Positions 14,700-16,068 of a stretch of 16,068 bases of DNA are shown piece by piece. A program made the position numbers and the translations under genes. The notes under the pieces are model-generated. The model had not been told where the DNA came from and did no database searches. It was given only the letters and a program-made list of their open reading frames with translations. The number at the start of each line of letters is the position of its first letter. The stretch's first letter is position 1. Where the stretch lies: the NCBI GenBank assembly GCA_030698575.1, contig JAUYMQ010000113.1:1-16068 (forward strand), in the 5' to 3' direction. This stretch comes from Deltaproteobacteria bacterium. Lineage in GTDB: Bacteria > JAUYMQ01.

Positions 14700-15853
14700 C
14701 ACCGCCCACCCATGGCAAGCGCCGCCTCGAACACCTTCACAAGTCCGTCCGCATGCGCGCGCGGGGAGAGCAGCTCCGCACGGGCGCGCGCCTGCCGGCC
14801 CATCTGCTCGCGCAAGCCGCGCTCCGCGAGGCGGTCGACCGCCGCGGCTAGCGCGGCGGTGTCGTCCGACTTCTCCACGACAAACCCCTCGCGACCCTCG
14901 GTAATCACCTCCGAGGCGCCGTTCATCCGCGTGGTGATTGCCGGGAGCCCCATCGCCAGCGCTTCGGCCGTGGCGTTCGAAAAGGCATCGTAACGCGTGG
15001 GCGCGAGCAGCGCATCCGATGCCGCGTAGAGCGCCTCGATGTCGGGCCGCGCCCCCGCGAAGATCACCCGATCACCGGCCCCTTCGCGCTCCGCCAGCGC
15101 GCGGTAGGGCCCCGGCCCGCCCTTGCCGGCCACGAGGAGCCAGGGGCGCGACCGGGCGCGCGCTGCGGCCGTGACGGCGAGATCGAGCCCCTTTCGTCGA
15201 AAACCGGAACCCGAGAAGATCAGTGTGTAGGCCTCGTCGGGAATTCCCAGCGACGCGCGGACCTCGTCGCGACGCCCGCGGTGCCGGGCGGGATCGAAGC
15301 GCGCGGCGTCCACCGGATTGTGAAGCACGTCGATGCGATCCGGCGGGACGTCGTAGCGCGCGAGGATTTCATCGCGCACCCGGTTCGAGTTGAACAGGTA
15401 GCGCCGCGTCGCGCCGGTCCGCCAGGCGCTGAAAATTCGCTTCTCCATCGCCAACTGGGCCGCGTGACGGGGATTCAGGCGCGACAGAGAGCCGCGCCCG
15501 GCGCCTGTTCCAGCGGAAGTCGCCCGCAGCAGGGTGTCGTAGGCCCCCGCCCCCTCGCGGTAGACATCCTGGTGCGGCGTGCGCGCCAGCCCGAGAACAG
15601 CGTCCCACGCTCCCCGATCTCGCTCGATCACCCGCGCGGCGCCTCTGGCAAAAGAGAAAGTCTTGACCGGCGACCAGAAGGTCGCCGCGCGCACCGAATG
15701 CAACGCCGCTCCCGGAGGCAGGTCGCGCGCTTCGGAAGCGATGATGCTGACAGTGTGCCCGGCTTCGATAAGCGCGCGAAGAACGGTCTCGGCGTATCTC
15801 TCCACGCCGCCGCGGGCTGCATCGTAGTGATTGATGATGATGGCCACGCGCAT
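14699..15853 (-). CDS. Family 4 glycosyltransferase, WaaG-like LPS-core enzyme
   Basis: A 384-residue GT-B glycosyltransferase. The N-terminus MRVAIIINHYDAARGGVERY, then GLARTPHQDVYREGAGAY (88-105) and YLFNSNRVRDEI (152-163), match WaaG-type enzymes that add a hexose to the heptose region of the LPS core. The donor site shows LIFSGSGFRRKGLDLAV (211-227), VAGKG (241-245) and TRYDAFSNATAEALAMGLPA (286-305). In that last block the usual E-x7-E motif is Asp289-x7-Glu297, as in other WaaG-like proteins carrying YDPFSN. The ATG at 15851-15853 has AGGAG ten bases upstream and starts 13 bases after the heptose adenylyltransferase stop. It is followed without a gap by the tandem kinase. Frame extension upstream to 16024 reads the previous gene out of frame and is rejected. 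It is probably cytosolic and membrane-associated. Confidence 0.92.
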   Translation of the reverse strand: MRVAIIINHYDAARGGVERYAETVLRALIEAGHTVSIIASEARDLPPGAALHSVRAATFWSPVKTFSFARGAARVIERDRGAWDAVLGLARTPHQDVYREGAGAYDTLLRATSAGTGAGRGSLSRLNPRHAAQLAMEKRIFSAWRTGATRRYLFNSNRVRDEILARYDVPPDRIDVLHNPVDAARFDPARHRGRRDEVRASLGIPDEAYTLIFSGSGFRRKGLDLAVTAAARARSRPWLLVAGKGGPGPYRALAEREGAGDRVIFAGARPDIEALYAASDALLAPTRYDAFSNATAEALAMGLPAITTRMNGASEVITEGREGFVVEKSDDTAALAAAVDRLAERGLREQMGRQARARAELLSPRAHADGLVKVFEAALAMGGR

Positions 15854-15866
15854 GGACGGTCTGCTC

Positions 15867-16068
15867 CTACCTCTCGCCATCCGCCTCGCGGATGCGGGAG
15901 ATGATCTCCTTGGTGGCGTGGTTCTTCGGGTCGCCCACGATGGCAATTCGCGCGCCGATTGAAGCAACGGTGGGCGCCTCGGGCACGTCCTCGGGGGCGT
16001 AATCGGTTCCCTTCGCGTGAACATCGGGGCGGAGGTCCCGAAGAATTCCGTCGGCGCGCAGCCCCGAG
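15867..16068 (-). CDS. rfaE2: D-glycero-beta-D-manno-heptose 1-phosphate adenylyltransferase, C-terminal end (5' part outside window)
   Basis: Only the last 66 codons plus the TAG at 15867-15869 are present. The segment LRPDVHAKGTDYAPEDVPEA is the conserved region of RfaE2 and of the C-terminal domain of HldE, where LRPD..KG.DY is diagnostic. It is followed by IGARIAIVGDPKNHATKEII, matching the closing strand and helix of this nucleotidyltransferase fold. The enzyme adenylylates heptose-1-phosphate to ADP-heptose for the inner LPS core. Whether the protein is a separate RfaE2 or a fused HldE cannot be judged. A related glycerol-3-phosphate cytidylyltransferase-type protein is less likely given the core GT and kinase genes downstream. 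Low-number frames on this strand end exactly before the WaaG-like gene, consistent with one operon. Confidence 0.85.
   Translation of the reverse strand, partial: SGLRADGILRDLRPDVHAKGTDYAPEDVPEAPTVASIGARIAIVGDPKNHATKEIISRIREADGER

Noticed and set aside
1-16068. tRNA/rRNA genes, insertion sequences, attachment sites, CRISPR arrays
   Set aside because: No transposase-like protein, terminal inverted repeats, regularly spaced repeats or RNA-gene-like stretch was seen; nearly all sequence is protein-coding on the minus strand.

Overview
This 16-kb window is one uninterrupted minus-strand gene cluster for lipopolysaccharide (LPS) core and O-polysaccharide synthesis. It holds 15 genes, two of them cut by the window edges. 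All are read from the high-coordinate end toward position 1. The DNA is strongly G+C-rich (about two thirds by eye), which is why long antisense shadow ORFs occur throughout. Heptose activation, LPS-core glycosyltransferase and WaaP-type kinase genes indicate a Gram-negative bacterium with an LPS-like outer membrane. The phylum cannot be fixed from this stretch. A high-GC proteobacterial, myxobacterial/deltaproteobacterial or acidobacterial-type genome would all fit.

In transcription order, the core section comes first (16068 to about 13030). It contains the 3' end of a heptose-1-phosphate adenylyltransferase (RfaE2/HldE C-terminal part), a WaaG-like GT4, and an unusual protein with two complete WaaP/InaA-type kinase domains in tandem. 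A nucleotide-sugar module follows (12952 to 10054): an extended SDR epimerase/dehydratase, a left-handed beta-helix acyltransferase and a DegT/DnrJ/EryC1/StrS aminotransferase. This looks like a pathway to an N-acylated amino sugar. Next is an assembly section (9997 to 2147): a DPM1-like GT2, three large polytopic GT-C-like proteins, a WbbL-like GT2 and a WbaZ-like GT4. The last polysaccharide genes (2163 to 268) are a WcaJ-type polyprenyl-phosphate sugar-phosphate transferase, which would load the first sugar on the lipid carrier, and a stand-alone phosphomannose-isomerase-like cupin. The 5' part of yicC (RNase family) lies at the low-coordinate edge and probably marks the border to housekeeping genes.

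The genes are packed as an operon. Six junctions are exact 4-base ATGA/GTGA stop-start overlaps, one more is GTGATG, and one is a 17-base overlap. The largest gaps are 79, 56 and 51 bases. No gap exceeds 300 bases. I see no convincing promoter, terminator, tRNA, mobile element or CRISPR in the window.

The points most worth following are the double-kinase fusion, the SDR whose catalytic Tyr-x-x-x-Lys reads Tyr-x-x-x-Asn, the pair of GT-C paralogues with a shared soluble C-terminal domain, and the absence here of a recognisable flippase, polymerase or ABC exporter. Otherwise this is a recognisable kind of locus, and I do not see a wholly new type of system.
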